A stretch of DNA of 64,000 bases from Patiria pectinifera. Lineage: Eukaryota > Echinodermata > Asteroidea > Valvatida > Asterinidae. The notes beneath the pieces were generated by a model that saw only the letters and a program-made list of their open reading frames with translations, was not told where the DNA came from and ran no database searches. The translations under genes and the position numbers were made by a program. The DNA lies in NCBI GenBank assembly GCA_029964075.1, contig CM057135.1, forward strand, positions 17,448,863-17,512,862, read 5' to 3'. Position 1 is the first letter of the stretch. Every line of letters begins with the position of its first letter. This document shows positions 45,243 through 57,234 of this stretch, in pieces.

Positions 45243-47017
45243 TTCGATAGTCATGCTGCTGGACCTTCTTCGTCTGTACTTTTATTCAGGTCTTAGTTAT
45301 GATGAAATTATAGCCTGCCTTTTATTTAATGACAACATAATCATTAGTAAACGTCACCTGCATCGCAAGCTCCGTGGGCTGGGATTGTTTCGGCAAAGAA
45401 ATATTCAGACATTTTTGATGTAGCCTGCTTTATTGAACGCGAGTTGGAGAAATCTGGGCAGCTGCACGGATACAGATCGATGCATCTACGTTGCATTCAG
45501 AACGGTCTTACTGTAAAAAGGGACACAGTACGTCATCTCCTACGTTTATTGGATCCTGAGGGTGTGGAAATAAGATCAAGGAGACGGCTGCGGCGACGAA
45601 TCTACCGCGGTAGAGGTCCGAACTTCATCTGGCATGTAGATTCAAACGATAAGTTAAAACCCTATATAAATGATAAATAGCTGCATTGATGGATATTCGA
45701 GAAATGTACTTTGGGTTGAATCGTACTCGACTAACAGCGACCCTTATGTCATAGCTGGTTATTTCATCCAAACAGTTCTTGACAATGTGGGGTGCCCTAG
45801 GGTAATTAGGGCAGATTTTGGGACTGAAAACAGCACTATCCGTGCAATGCAGTATTTTTTTCAGAACCGACGGACAGGACCCATTTTCTGGAGCAAGAAG
45901 TTTCATTCAAGGAAGTAGTCAACACAATCAGCGAATCGAATGCTGGTGGAGTGTCCTCCGAAAACACTGCTTGCAATTCTAGATGAATTTGTTCGAAGAC
46001 CTGAAGGACAATGGCGATTTTTCTGGTGACTTCCTTGAGAAGTCATTCGTCCAGTTGTGCTTCAAGAATCTTTTCCAGGTATGCACTGGTCATAGGCGTA
46101 GCAACCCTTGGAACAGTTGGGGGGGGGGGGGGCAAGCACCCCTGGCTGTCACACTTAATTTTCCAAGCGGAGAAAAAAATAGTTAGGTTTAGAAAGTGAA
46201 GACTTTTTTATCTTTTTAGTTATAAGGTCTTTTAAAGTGGCAAACACGAAATAATTAATTTCTACTAAAATTGTTTCAGTGCCACCGCGCGACATGTATC
46301 AAAATTAACGGTGAACCAAATTATATTGGCCTAAAAAGTTGTGGGGGCAAAGGTACCCCCACACTTTGAAAGTGGGGAACATGCCCCCTTGCCTCTGTCC
46401 CCCCCCCCGTCTCCTACGCCTATGTTGGTTTTAAAATTGAGCTATTTTGCATGCCTTACTTCCATCAACTCTATCAGTTTGCACTTACACACATGCAATG
46501 CAAACTGAAGCCTTTAACTGCAGCATTTCTAAAAGTCTTGCATTTCTTAAGATGATTATTATTCTTATATTGGCTATAACATTATCTAGTTAATTTGGGT
46601 GATTTGATTTCTACTGTGCTCTCTTAATGAATATTACAACAAATTTAATTATACTGATACTTCAAGCATTTTGTTTCCCCCCGCCACCAGGACGATGTAG
46701 ATACCATAAAGAAAGAATGAAATTCCCATCGAATTTCTTCATCTAGAAATAGGCATGGACCATTTGGTCGCCCTTCAGTGATGTACAGTATGCCACAGCT
46801 ATATGGAACTCAAAACTTCCTAGTACCAGTGCAGCCTGATGAGATTGAAGTATGTGAAAGTGAGTGTACATTCAAGAGCCCGTATCCTTGTGACAGAGAT
46901 GTCTTTGACCTGTGTATCACATTAATGGCAGAAGCAGGCATCACAGCACCAACAAATCCTCGTGAAGGACAAGATCTGTATCATTTCCTCCGAACTGAAA
47001 TACTCCATCTAATCTGA
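45243..47017 (+). pseudogene. Integrase-core (DDE) gene of transposon type, one intron, decayed
   Basis: The order matches a multi-copy family of integrase-core proteins found in fish and invertebrates. First comes a helical N-terminus (LLRLYFYSGLSYDEIIACLL; SKRHLHRKLRGLGL), then GQLHGYRSMHLRCIQNGL, LRRRIYRGRGPNFIWHVDSN, IDGYSRNVLWVES and VIRADFGTEN. An intron of about 617 bp runs from a CCAG|GTATGC donor at 46,080 to a CCGCCACCAG acceptor at 46,696. The last exon, from 46,697, holds HGPFGRPSVMYSMPQLYGTQ and ends near 47,017. The integrase fold could serve a Ginger-like DNA transposon or a domesticated gene. It is broken, with about three breaks. Confidence 0.7.
46091..46424. mobile_element. 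MITE-like insertion in the integrase-gene intron
   Basis: Inverted ends CATAGGCGTAG / CTACGCCTATG with internal G and C runs, similar in style to the hAT MITE at 28.6 kb. No target duplication recognised, so the family is uncertain. Confidence 0.6.
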
Positions 47018-47970
47018 TTTGATCCGTGGACACTTAAAGCCAATACTGTCAGGTCATTGTTAAGCAGGAGCTTCCGCTGTCCTTCCTTACAATAAATGGT
47101 CTCATGTTTGTGCCGTTAATGGGCTTGTATTGGTCTCACCTCAATGTAAAAACCTTTGTATTGATTTTTATCCGAACATAATTGTCAAATGTCATATAAC
47201 GCACATGTTAGAGGTCATTTCCTGGTCATTTTCCTGGTGAATCACGTCACTCTCCACAACAGATGCATGTCTTAAATACCATAACGTTTTGTGTTATCTC
47301 TTTTCATTCCATCTGACAAGGAGGGCTATAGCTCACAAAGAAAATGGATACTTTTTGCCGAAGCTGTTGTCACGATATCATTGGAACAGGTTACACTTGT
47401 AAGCTTTTTTTGCCATTCTTCTCCCAAAGTATAAACTACAATACTCTTGCCTTCTTAATCCTCTTTGAAAGGACAATGTAAACAATGCAAAATATCGATT
47501 TTGTATTTTTAAGTGGTATAAAGATTGAGTGATAGTTTAGTTCTGACCCAACCTAAAATCATTTTTTTTTTCGGGGACTACTTTCCCTTTTGCTACATTA
47601 CCACCCGGGGAGCATTTGAAGCAAAGGTGCTTTAGGTACACCTAAAGTTCAACGGGGTGGAGATGGCTGGGGTGTTTGATCCTTTTTCCATCCTGTTCCA
47701 ATACAAGACGAACAACTGAAACTACTCGTCTGAAACAGCTGCACAGTGTCGGATGTGATGGTACCGAGTTTCGATCTTGAGGAAACCCGACATATTTTTG
47801 TGGCAAATTCTGGTCTGTCAACACCTCTGTCTGACAATTCCTTGGTCGAGCTGTCCTACACGTATGTATGTGAAATTGTAATTTCCATTACCAAAACAGG
47901 TGTGACCACCGTCATCCCATCCTATTATCAATGCTTCATGAGAAAGGGGTATGGAAATAAATTATGAGCT
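47018..47970. other. Mostly non-coding; two weak exon candidates
   Basis: An ATG frame at 47,344-47,398 (MDTFCRSCCHDIIGTGYT) ends at a GTAAGC donor and could be a short first exon with Cys pairs. A protein-like stretch FNGVEMAGVFDPFSILFQYK lies near 47,650-47,710. Neither is recognised, and I could not link them. Confidence 0.25.
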
Positions 47971-48431
47971 GGGCAATCGCCTAAATATTGGAGTATATAA
48001 TGACCTTGCCCACCTTAAGACTTGTGCGAAGTTTTAGGCGAATGACGTCATCAGACCGGAAGTTATAATGAAAAGACCCTTTTTAATTTGAAAATTTCTG
48101 AAAAATCAACCATGGCAGTTTTTATATTTGTTTTTACTTTAATTGTTGATTGAAGGGTAGGTCTAAAACATTTCAAAGTTTCAAGGCGATAAGCAAACTC
48201 GAACATACCCTGCGCACGCTTAAAACTTCACGTTGACAATACCTCTGCTTCAAAACATGCACAGGACAGGACGTCCACAATGTACATGTACATGCACGTA
48301 CGTTGTACATAGGCACATACATCGTATGTCAGTCAGCCTGCAGCGTACGTGTTGCCGAGGTCAAATCCTGTCCACATTGACCGTTTTAGCCGATTTTCGG
48401 CTAACTTTGACAGATTTTATGTTCATGCATG
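47971..48431 (+). repeat. Dispersed repeat Z, copy interrupted by element C
   Basis: The first part, AATCGCCTAAATATTGG through GACGTCATCAGACCGGAAGT, matches 59,449-59,745. The last part, GAGGTCAAATCCTGTCCACA to GATTTTATGTTCATGCAT with the hairpin TTAGCCGATTTTCGGCTAA, matches 58,601-58,680. Element C begins at 48,432. Confidence 0.75.
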
Positions 48432-49603
48432 TGTAAGGGGCTGGTATAGTGCCCTGACCCTCCTAAGTAACAAAGGGAGGCCAGAGACGGTGGGTTCGTT
48501 GTTCACAATTTATTGAACTGCAGCTCAGTAACTGTAACTGTAAGGCGGAGGTTGGAGAGCGACAGGCAGCAACGAGGGCAGGAGCATAGCATGTAAATAA
48601 GAAAAGATAAGACAAATAATAAATTATACAATACAAGTACATGTACATGTTCATGAGTTGTGTGTCCAAATTAATAGCCAAATTAAATAATACAGCTGTA
48701 ATGAAATTGTTTCTTGATATTACACAGAAAATGGCACACGTAAATAATTACTATGCACTATTACAGTCAGTCTGCCTGGAGGTGAAATAAAAACAATGTG
48801 TTCCTAGGACAGACCAAATTATTGGCTTACTGACCCTCCACACAAAAATATACTCAAAATTAATCTCTCATAAATGATTGAAGTACAATGTGCCCAGAGA
48901 CCCGTAAACATATTAGTATTGCAAGAGGAATAATAGGAATAATAATATTTTGTCCTAAACTCCAAAGTTATAATTAAAGTCATGACAAGTACATGCATAT
49001 GCCTTAATAAGCTTGTCAAGGAGGTACTGCTACATGCTCAGGTACATGTATACACATATTCTGCTGCAATTGCAAGTTTACACAAAATACTGCATACTGA
49101 CACAAGGGGGCGCTATTTACCTACCAAGAAATTGATTCATATTCCCTGGCAAGTTATGCCATTAAACACTCCTTAATAACAGTCAGCAGAAAGTATTTCC
49201 TCCATACATTAATAAGTAGACCAGGTGACCTATTTAACTACCAATTAAATGTTCAAACAAAAGTACACTCTCGTGAATCTGGCAAACGTAAACATCCTAT
49301 TCAAAACCGCACGGTCGCCATTTTGACCAAAAATTATCGAAAGTAAATTACTTATTATCTTCCTCAAAACTTTGTATTCAGGAGAATAAGGGTATAGGAA
49401 ATGACCGCTATTAAGTATACTTTCAAAATAATATACTGGTTTCGTAATCAACGTGGAAATTAAGGCGAAACAAAAAGTTACCTGTAAGGCGGAGGTTGGA
49501 GAGCGACAGGCAGCAACGAGGGCAGGAGCATAGCATGTCCTACCCTCGCCGCGCGGTGGCGCTCTCCAAACTCACCGTATCAGCAGTGTTCCTACTCCCT
49601 ACA
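48432..49603 (-). repeat. Element C 3' LTR (left copy)
   Basis: 1,172 bp, TGTAAGGGGCTGG ... CTACTCCCTACA on the plus strand. It holds a 54-bp direct repeat (about 48,540-48,594 and 49,483-49,537) starting TGTAAGGCGGAGGTTGGAGA. Confidence 0.95.
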
Positions 49604-49937
49604 TCTGCCCCAGAAAAATTCGTCGTCGCCCCGACGACAAACGGAATTCCTCTGAAAGTGAACTCTACAAAATGAACTGTAACAAATACTTAAAAAACAA
49701 CAAGTTTAAAGATTAACACTGCAGTTTGATTGTCAAACCTCTCATAACATTTTGCAAAAACAATGACTTGAACATCACAATAAGTCAAGGGGCAGTGTCC
49801 CTTTGAATCAGTACTTATACCACTTACAGTGTCAGTTTAACTTTGGTGATTGTTTTTTTTTTTTTTTTAAACATTTCAGTAACACTTTGCAAAAACGGTA
49901 ACATGAACATTACAAAACATCAACGAGCATCAATGTG

Positions 49938-52900
49938 TCACTCTGAATCAGAACTAGTGTCAGTCACAGGCTCAGTTTTACTAGCCATAATGTCTCGTAC
50001 CTGGGACAGCAATCGCACTACATTTGAAAATTGGTACCTGTCCGGAGGTCTTCCTTTAGTGGTGCATCGTGACCGCCTCAAGTCCCGGTTTCTGCCACCA
50101 GTCCTTCCCAGGATCCCGTCAGCTGGTTGGTTGACTTCCTCCGGAGATGTAAGAATCGACCCCTTTGGAGGGACTTCAGAGGGGCTCCTCAGAATGGAGT
50201 TGGGCTCGGGAACGTGGAGGTCCTCGTCAGAAGGCTGAGGATGGGATGGAGAGCACTCATTGAGATGAGTCGGCAATGCGCTGAGTTCAGATAGGTCATT
50301 TGCAGCATCCTCTGCAGCTCCAAGTTGAAGGGAGGGTTGGCTAGATGAAGACAGCTGTCCCTCATCGGCAGGCTGAGGCTGTGAAGGAGAAGACTGATCG
50401 AGATGAGTCAGCGATGCGCTGGGTTTAGCTAGGTCAGTTGCAGCATCCTCTGCAGCTCCATGTTGAGGGGAGGGTGGGCTAGATGAAGACAGTTGTCCCT
50501 CATCGGCAAGCTGAAGGTGTGAAGGAGAAGACTCATCGAGATGAGTCAGCGATACGCTGGGTTCCGCTAGGTCAGTTGCAGCATCCCCTGCAGCTCCATG
50601 TTGAGGGGAGGGTGGGCTAGATGAAGACAGTTGTCCCTCATCGGCAGGCTGAGGGTGTGATGGAGAAGATAATTCCTGCATATTAGGCTCACCTGTCGTG
50701 GTCTCTTCAGTATCTTTCGGTAAGGATGGGGAGGCGGGTGTCTTATCAATGTGTAGCGGTCCCGGGAATAAGGTGAAAGCGACAGCCTCAGTGCTATCAC
50801 TTGTAGAGTGGCTACTGGTTTCTGAAGTAGAGGTCTCCCCGGGGGTGGGCGATTCATTCTCAAGTCCATCTGAGCTTGGGGGGTTGATCGTCCAAGGACA
50901 GTGCTTCAATTCACACCGGTGTAGCACTTTCTGACAGCCATGTTGATTCCGCACCCGGTAAACTGGTTGATCCTTGAATGGCCTTTGTATGACAAGATAG
51001 GGTTCAGCCTCCCAGAAATCTTGGATCTTGGCTCTTCCTCGATGTAGGCGATCTCGAACCAAGACATACTCGCCAGTGTTGAGAGGTCTTTCGAAGATGT
51101 CTTCCTCACGGGCTGCATCTCGGTTAATCACCCCCTTGTCAATGTTGGAGACTGCAATGGCCCTTGCTCTCTCCATCTGTTCACTGTGCTGCCTCACATA
51201 TTAGCTGGTGTCGGCGCTGTTAATCTGAGGTCGATCCACACCAAGCAGTAGGTGCTGGGTAATCGAGCGTGTCTTCCAAACATCAAGTAGTAAGGCTCAA
51301 ATCCTGTACTGGAGTGCCTCGTGTTGTTATACAGTGCAACAAGGTTTGGCAGGTATTCTGGCCACTTCGTCTTCTTCTGGGTGGGCAAGGCAACGAGCAG
51401 ATTATGAAGTGTCCGATTAAAACGTTCACACTGCCCGTTGCCCTCGGGATGGTATGGCGTGGTGTGCGACTGACTTATCCCATACAACTTGCAAAGCTCC
51501 TGGGTTACCTGAGCCGTGAAACACTTCCCGTTATCCGAGTGGAGTCGAAGGGGTGCACCGAAGGGAATGATGAGGTGTTTCACTAGGGCCTTGGCGACTG
51601 TTTCAGCACGTTGATCTCGGGTCGGGACCGACCACGCAAACTTCGTAAAAACATCAGTCAGGACGAGGACGTTCTCAAATCCACTTGAGGATCGCTCTAG
51701 TAACGTAAAGTCCATTGACACGACCTCAAGTGGCGCTGTAGCTCGAAGGGTTCCAAAGGGGGGTCGGGTGAGACGAGTTGGTCCTTTGGCAACACCACAT
51801 CTCTGACACTGTTGGCACCATGTGACTATCGCTGCCTCCATCTTGGGCCAGTAGAAGAGAGGCTGTATCAACCCCAGGGTCCTCTTGGCGCCAAAGTGAC
51901 CTGCTTCATCATGGAAAAGGGTCAGGACTTTGTCTTGAAGGGAGGTGGGGACCACTAAACGCTCACAGCTACTGTCTCCGTGGATTGTGGAACGTCGGCA
52001 GAGGACCTCGTTCTTGAAGAAGAGCTGATCCCAATGCTTAAGGATGGACATTACATCGGGCTGCTCGTCTTTCCTCTCCTGCTTTGTCGGCTTGGATCGC
52101 CTCCTGACATAAGCAATTACTCTGTTCAAGCTAGGGTCACACTCTTGAAGGCCTCTCAGAACTGCTGGGGAATAGCCAGGCAGGCTTTGGCTGTCCACGT
52201 CACTGACAACTCTGATCTGGTGGGCCAGCACAGGAGGAATTTCCATTCCCTCCCCCGGCGACCCGGAAGCTGTCTGAACTGCACAGGAAGATAACTGTAA
52301 GCTCTCATTTAGCTGACTATCCAGTTCGGCCCTGCTGGTCTTAGGATGAACCTTTGATAGCGCATCTGGGGCCTGGTTGATCCGTCCTGGTTTGTACTCT
52401 AAGGTATAGTCAAAGGCAGACAACTGCTGCACCCAGCGTAACTCGACTGAGCTTAGGTTAGCCGAGTCCAAGTACCTCAAGGGATTATGGTCGGTGAAGA
52501 TTGTAAACCTGTTCCCCATCAAGTAGTCACGGAACGCCTGGCATACTGCCCAGCGAACGGCTAAGAGTTCCAGCTTGAAAGAGGAATAGTTTTGATCGTT
52601 CCTCTCTGCAGGTCTCAGGGTACGGGAGGCGTAGGCTATGACGGCCTTGGATCCATCTTGTCGTCGTTGGGAGAGGATAGCTCCCAATCCAGTGCTGCTG
52701 GCATCTGTTTCCACAATGAATGGGAGAGAGAAATCTGCGAATCTCAGGACGGGGGCCTCCATCAGACGTGATTTCAGCTCCTCGAATGCAGAGAGAGCAG
52801 CCTCGTCTAGCTCTATCTTTTTCTGTCCACACCGAACCTTTCCCTTATGTGATGTTCCCTTCAAGTAGGTGAGCAGAGGGGAGGTGATTGCAGAGTAACG

Positions 52901-54600
52901 GCTGATGAATTTCCGGAAATATCCTGTCAGCCCGAGAAAAGCACGCAGCTCAGTGACGCAAGACGGTACAGGCCAGGCTTTCACACAGTCTATCTTCACG
53001 GGGTCAGGCTTTACTCCCTCACCGGCTACAACAAGGTGTCCCAAGTAGTTGACCTCAGTCTTGAAGAAGCTGCATTTGGCAGGCTTGAGCTTTAGGCCAT
53101 GTTGCTCCAGGCGTGAGAACACAAGATCAAGTCGTTGGAGGTGTTCTTCAAAGCTTGATGAAAAGACTATCACATCGTCTAAATAGATGAGTAGGCTATG
53201 CAATGCCAGGTCACCAAAACACCGTTGCATTAACCTCTGAAACGTCGCTGGGCTATTACAAAGTCCAAAGGGCATCCTGGTATACTCCCACAATCCAAAT
53301 GGCGTGGTAAATGCCGTCTTTGGTATGTCTCGTGGCTCCATGGCAACCTGATAGAAGCCAGATGTCAAATCCATGACACTAAAGTACCTGGCACCGCCTA
53401 AAGCCTGCAACGACTCCTCGATACGTGGTAGGGGGAATGCACTCTTGGCTGTCACACTGTTAAGTCTGCGATAGTCGATGCACAAGCGGATTGATTGGTC
53501 CTTCTTGCGCACAACCACGATGGGCGACGCCCATGGACTTGAGCTCTCTTGAATGATGCCTCGCTCCAACAACTCCGATATGTGCGCTCTGACCTCTTGA
53601 TACTGAGAAGGCGGGAGGGAGCGGTATCGTTGCCTGATAGGGGGGGCATCGCCCGTGTCAATTTGATGTCGCACTGTTTCTGTATACCCAAGGTCGGCGT
53701 CGTTCATGGAGAAAATGTCATACTTCTGGAGTAGCTGCTCAAACTTGTCAAGTTCCTCTGGTGAGAGGTGGTCGCCAACTCCGGCAGATGATAGGACTGA
53801 TGCCTCTTTGGCAGAAGTGAAAACTGAGGCACAGCGAGCAGCGTCCGCGTCAGATCTGTCTCCATGCTCAACCTCTACAAGTTCACCATGGTAAAGGGAT
53901 CCTAGGCAGGTGTGGCCTGGCAGAGTGATGTCCTCTTCCGCATCATTCACTATCATGATGGAAAACTTGCCACCACAGACTTCGACCAGTGACCTCGAAA
54001 GCTGTATGCCCTTTGGAAAATTGGATGCATGATAGGGCTCCAAAATGGCAGTGTAGGCCATGTTATCTGGCCCGGGCTGGGCTGTAGCTGTCAGGATGAC
54101 CATCTGTCTGGCGGGGATACTCACGGGGGGTCCACGCTGAAGGTATGCTTTACTTATCAGCCCCTCTTTGGATGTGAAAGTCAGACGATTTTGCACTGCT
54201 CGTAGTGTTTTCTTCCACGTGGCACCTTCACTTGATCCAAAATTCTCCAAATGTGCCTGAGCCTCGGATGTGATCACCTTGTCCCACATCTTGGTTAAAA
54301 CATTCATCCCCAGGATCCCAGGTGGGGCTGAGCCTTTCAAACTACCGTTGACCTCAGCAATGACCAGCACGAGCCTTGACGGAACTGTAATGTCCAGTGC
54401 TGTGATGTCTGTCTCAAACATACCGACATAGGGAATCCTTGAACCGTTTGCCGAATAAAGCTTGAAGTCAGTCGGTATTTCCTGCAACACATATCCTCTC
54501 GGCTCAAACAGGTTACGATAACAAGTTTCGGTGATGGTCGTGACCATGGATCCCGAGTCAAGTAGGCAGGATATCTGTGTGTCACCAAAAAGTACATGTG
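49938..54600 (-). pseudogene. Element C pol with Ser/Pro-rich C-terminal repeats
   Basis: Protease-like start near 54.55 kb. Reverse transcriptase is at about 53.6-53.0 kb (SVMDLTSGFYQVAM, MPFGLCNSPATFQRLM, YLDDVIVFS). RNase H is at about 52.75-52.35 kb (VETDASSTGLGAILS, FTDHNPLRYLDS). The integrase zinc finger is near 51.85 kb (CQQCQRCGVAKG), and the core at about 51.75-51.3 kb (SMDFTLLERSS, LHSDNGKCFTA, YHPEGNGQCERFNR). The C-terminal region has a chromatin/GPY-like module, then about 3.5 copies of a 40-residue Ser/Pro-rich repeat (SSPSHPQPADEGQLSSSSPP) at about 50.7-50.2 kb. Domain order is the usual Ty3/Gypsy one, unlike element B. About one break. Confidence 0.85.
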
Positions 54601-54615
54601 TTCCGTAGCAATCAG

Positions 54616-55902
54616 CTACTGCTTGGGCAGAGGGGAATGTCGAGCCATCCGGTTTCCCTCCGACTGGTCGGCTCTCGTCAGCCGAGGGAAATAGTTTCCC
54701 GACTCATGGGGCCGCGGCTGGGGGTATGGCAAATTGGCTTGCTGGCGGCTTCCTGCATGATCCGCTGACGCAGACTGACATGGGTTGGGGCGATACTGGG
54801 GAGATTCTCGATCAACACGCGCCCTGGGGCAATCTCTGGCAAAGTGCCCCATCTCATTACAGTTGTACCACCTCACGGAGTTTGGTCTTTGCTGGCGGGG
54901 AGGCTGCCAAATGCTGGGTAGTTGCCAGTTTGGCTGATGAGGGGCAGCGGGGTATGGCATGGAGGGCTTGAGCAAAGTGTCAAACTTCTCAAGGACCTGC
55001 TTCATCTGTGTTTCTAGCACACGCACACGGTCTCCATCCTGCGCTTGGACGGCTGCAACACTACCCTGTGTAGCAGATTGGTGATGGGCCAGCTCGCGTT
55101 CAGCTCTCTCAATCGCCCAGTTCTTGAGCTCGGAAAATGTGATGCTGGGTTTGCGATCCAAGAGGTCCCGACAGGAGTGACGGAGACCCTCGGCAGACAA
55201 TCCGTCCACAAACTGCTCTCTAAGGAAGTGATCTGGCTGCTGATACAGTTTCTTGTCTTTCTTCTGCAACCTCAGAAACAGGCGTTGGAGGTCTACAGAA
55301 AAGTCACGGACACTTTCTTGGGGGCGCTGTCTCCGTTCCAGCAAACGACGCTGCAATTCACTGCATGTCAGGCTCTCCCCGTATGAGACCTTCAGGTAAT
55401 CCAGAATATCTCCCACTGATTTTCCCTCGTTGAGGAGTGCTTTGGCCTCTACTCGAGGATTTCCTTTCATGTAATCGAGGAGAAATTGGCCACGTTGGTT
55501 TGGGGGAATTGCGTAACGTTCGATGGCATGTTTCACGGCTGTGATGAACTCGTCAATTGGTACGGCCCTGCTTGAAGTATCATCTTTGCCTTCGAATATT
55601 GGCACCTTGCGCTCAGGAGACAGGACCACCGGGGCCTGGGGTATCTTGGGCTTCTGCTCAGGAATTCCGTCAGTAATGGGGGTCACGGCATAATAAACGT
55701 TGTCACCCCATCCGCCTTTCGGTGGAGTGATGGCACCATTCTGCAAGGGGAGAATCAATTCTTCTCCATCGTCGTAACATGCAAGTCCCGTAGCAGTGGG
55801 GGCTCGAACACGAAGGGTTGTTAACGGTAGCGCACCAGAAGTCAGAAGGAACTTGGTGGGTGCACTATCCTTGGTCAGCTTTACTCGTACCATAGACGAC
55901 AT
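54616..55902 (-). pseudogene. Element C gag
   Basis: About 428 codons starting MSSMVRVKLTKDSAPTKFLL. It has a retrotrans_gag-like centre (residues about 125-290) with MKGNPRVEAKALLNEG and LREQFVDGLSAEGLRHSCRD, and a CCHC knuckle in which WYNCNEMGHFARDC stands for the usual first Cys context (about residues 345-360). Gln/Pro/Arg-rich C-terminus. Forms the particle in this family. Confidence 0.8.
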
Positions 55903-56010
55903 CGTTGATTCGGCAGTACTACAAAGCCCTCGTTGCTAATGGACTGTTCAGCCTGGCCTCCGGCAGACGTTACAGGATGGTGTAACCGCTGCAATCCCAC
56001 TTCTGACACG

Positions 56011-57184
56011 TGTAAGGGGCTGGTATAGTGCCCTGACCCTCCTAAGTAACAAAGGGAGGCCAGAGACGGTGGGTTCGTTGTTCACAATTTATTGAACTGC
56101 AGCTCAGTAACTGTAACTGTAAGGCGGAGGTTGGAGAGCGACAGGCAGCAACGAGGGCAGGAGCATAGCATGTAAATAAGAAAAGATAAGACAAATAATA
56201 AATTATACAATACAAGTACATGTACATGTTCATGAGTTGTGTGTCCAAATTAATAGCCAAATTAAATAATACAGCTGTAATGAAATTGTTTCTTGATATT
56301 ACACAGAAAATGGCACACGTAAATAATTACTATGCACTATTACAGTCAGTCTGCCTGGAGGTGAAATAAAAACAATGTGTTCCTAGGACAGACCAAATTA
56401 TTGGCTTACTGACCCTCCACACAAAAATATACTCAAAATTAATCTCTCATAAATGATTGAAGTACAATGTGCCCAGAGACCCGTAAACATATTAGTATTG
56501 CAAGAGGAATAATAGGAATAATAATATTTTGTCCTAAACTCCAAAGTTATAATTAAAGTCATGACAAGTACATGCATATGCCTTAATAAGCTTGTCAAGG
56601 AGGTACTGCTACATGCTCAGGTACATGTATACACATATTCTGCTGCAATTGCAAGTTTACACAAAATACTGCATACTGACACAAGGGGGCGCTATTTACC
56701 TACCAAGAAATTGATTCATATTCCCTGGCAAGTTATGCCATTAAACACTCCTTAATAACAGTCAGCAGAAAGTATTTCCTCCATACATTAATAAGTAGAC
56801 CAGGTGACCTATTTAACTACCAATTAAATGTTCAAACAAAAAGTACACTCTCGTGAATCTGGCAAACGTAAACATCCCTATTCAAAACCGCACGGTCGCC
56901 ATTTTGACCAAAAATTATCGAAAGTAAATTACTTATTATCTTCCTCAAAACTTTGTATTCAGGAGAATAAGGGTATAGGAAATGACCGCTATTAAGTATA
57001 CTTTCAAAATAATATACTGGTTTCGTAATCAACGTGGAAATTAAGGCGAAACAAGAAGTTACCTGTAAGGCGGAGGTTGGAGAGCGACAGGCAGCAACGA
57101 GGGCAGGAGCATAGCATGTCCTACCCTCGCCACGCGGTGGCGCTCTCCAAACTCACCGTATCAGCAGTGTTCCTACTCCCTACA
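56011..57184 (-). repeat. Element C 5' LTR (right copy)
   Basis: 1,174 bp, nearly identical to the left copy and carrying the same internal 54-bp repeat. It should contain the element's promoter. Confidence 0.95.
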
Positions 57185-57234
57185 CATGCGCATAGACAGT
57201 GACGTATTATAGCACTTTTGGCATTAATCTTTTG
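57185..57234 (+). other. Repeat Z flank right of element C
   Basis: Begins with the CATG duplication, then GACGTATTATAGCACTTTTG, which leads into the CRE-rich repeats. Confidence 0.4.

Larger units (their letters stand above)
48432..57184 (-). mobile_element. Element C: Ty3/Gypsy retrotransposon, young (fossil)
   Basis: 8.75 kb with two LTRs in direct orientation and flanking CATG on both sides (48,428-48,431 and 57,185-57,188). Minus-strand order: gag, protease, reverse transcriptase, RNase H, integrase, Ser/Pro-rich tail. A purine-rich stretch (CTGGGGCAGA) borders the 3' LTR. The LTRs differ at only about four positions by eye (about 0.3 %), so insertion is recent. It looks nearly whole, with about one break apart from the gag/pol frame change that such families bridge by frameshifting. 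Confidence 0.92.

Noticed and set aside
44872-45243. Minus-strand frame of Lys/Asn-rich 10-residue repeats as a structural protein
   Set aside because: Reverse reading of the 30-bp array.
48463-49451. Small frames repeated at 56,042-57,032, at first suggesting a duplicated gene
   Set aside because: They lie in the two LTRs of element C and have no protein features.
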